Shown here one piece after another: positions 63,948 through 64,000 of a stretch of 64,000 nucleotides of DNA (its first letter is position 1; every line of letters starts with the position of its first letter). The stretch is from NCBI RefSeq assembly GCF_014844055.1, contig NZ_CP062167.1, positions 3,815,001 to 3,879,000 of the forward strand, read 5' to 3'. The position numbers and the translations under genes were made by a program. The notes below the pieces were generated by a model. The model was not told where the DNA came from. It searched no databases and saw only the letters and a list, made by a program, of their open reading frames with translations. The DNA is from Aureimonas sp. OT7 (GTDB lineage: Bacteria; Pseudomonadota; Alphaproteobacteria; Rhizobiales; Rhizobiaceae).

Positions 63948-64000
63948 ATGGCTCGCAGGAACGAAACGACGGTCATCAAGAAATACGCAAACAGGCGCCT
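63948..64000 (+). CDS. phaR: polyhydroxyalkanoate synthesis repressor PhaR, 5' fragment
   Basis: The first 17 codons read MARRNETTVIKKYANRR and the window ends inside the gene. KKYANRRLY is the conserved start of the PhaR DNA/PHA-binding domain. PhaR represses phasin and PHA genes until polymer is present. ATG 63948 follows GGGAGA; an in-frame ATG at 63930 after GGAGG would add six residues. Divergent from phaA. Confidence 0.9.
   Translation, partial: MARRNETTVIKKYANRR

Overview
The window reads as chromosome of a high-GC alphaproteobacterium, most likely Hyphomicrobiales (Rhizobiales). The signs are the gene order ubiG / lysC-ptsP-prfA-prmC / DUF4167 / clpB, an RpoH-type sigma factor and a PRC-barrel gene that both follow EcfG-like (GGAAC...GTT) promoters, CarD, DUF1289, and a phaAB/phaR polyhydroxybutyrate locus. 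The genus cannot be fixed from this sequence alone.

1-29.6 kb is mostly core genome. It holds the end of an M23 peptidase, an aldo/keto reductase, an extensin-like protein coupled to an L,D-transpeptidase, a lipoprotein, a second aldo/keto reductase, a stress-type PRC-barrel protein, clpB, a DUF4167 protein, prmC, prfA, ptsP, lysC, ubiG, a SUV3-like helicase followed by an S4 RNA-binding protein, fdxA, carD, rpoH, an M48 lipoprotein protease, the thiBPQ thiamine importer under a TPP riboswitch, and a divergent thiamine pyrophosphokinase.

29.5-39.7 kb is a composite genomic island in the 3' end of tRNA-Arg(CCT). The tRNA end occurs three times: in the intact tRNA (29559-29596), as a 16-bp copy at 34496-34511, and as a 3'-half copy at 39649-39694. 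The first segment is AT-rich and carries a three-domain methyltransferase/GT4/GT2 protein, an NAD-dependent epimerase and an IS3-type transposase remnant. The second segment carries a close StrA (APH(3'')-Ib) homologue framed by 27-bp inverted repeats that resemble IS6-family ends, two CNNM/CBS membrane proteins, truncated genes and a broken tyrosine integrase next to the distal att copy.

39.9-51 kb is accessory: glutaminase with an MFS transporter, a Tat-type amidohydrolase, HxlR with a divergent frameshifted SDR, an NTF2-like protein, a GMC oxidoreductase convergent with a DegT aminotransferase, a MASE1-GGDEF diguanylate cyclase, a DUF1289 microprotein and a small unknown.

51-64 kb holds a catabolic operon (3-hydroxyisobutyrate dehydrogenase-like, choline-dehydrogenase-like GMC enzyme, complete Liv-type ABC importer) with a divergent LysR gene and a perfect 13-bp palindrome at its promoter. 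It is followed by lrgAB, two small envelope genes, a META-domain protein, phaB, phaA and the start of phaR.

No CRISPR array or dedicated defence system was found. The best candidates for something undescribed are the two-segment island and, within it, the transposase-less streptomycin-kinase unit and the three-domain glycan enzyme.
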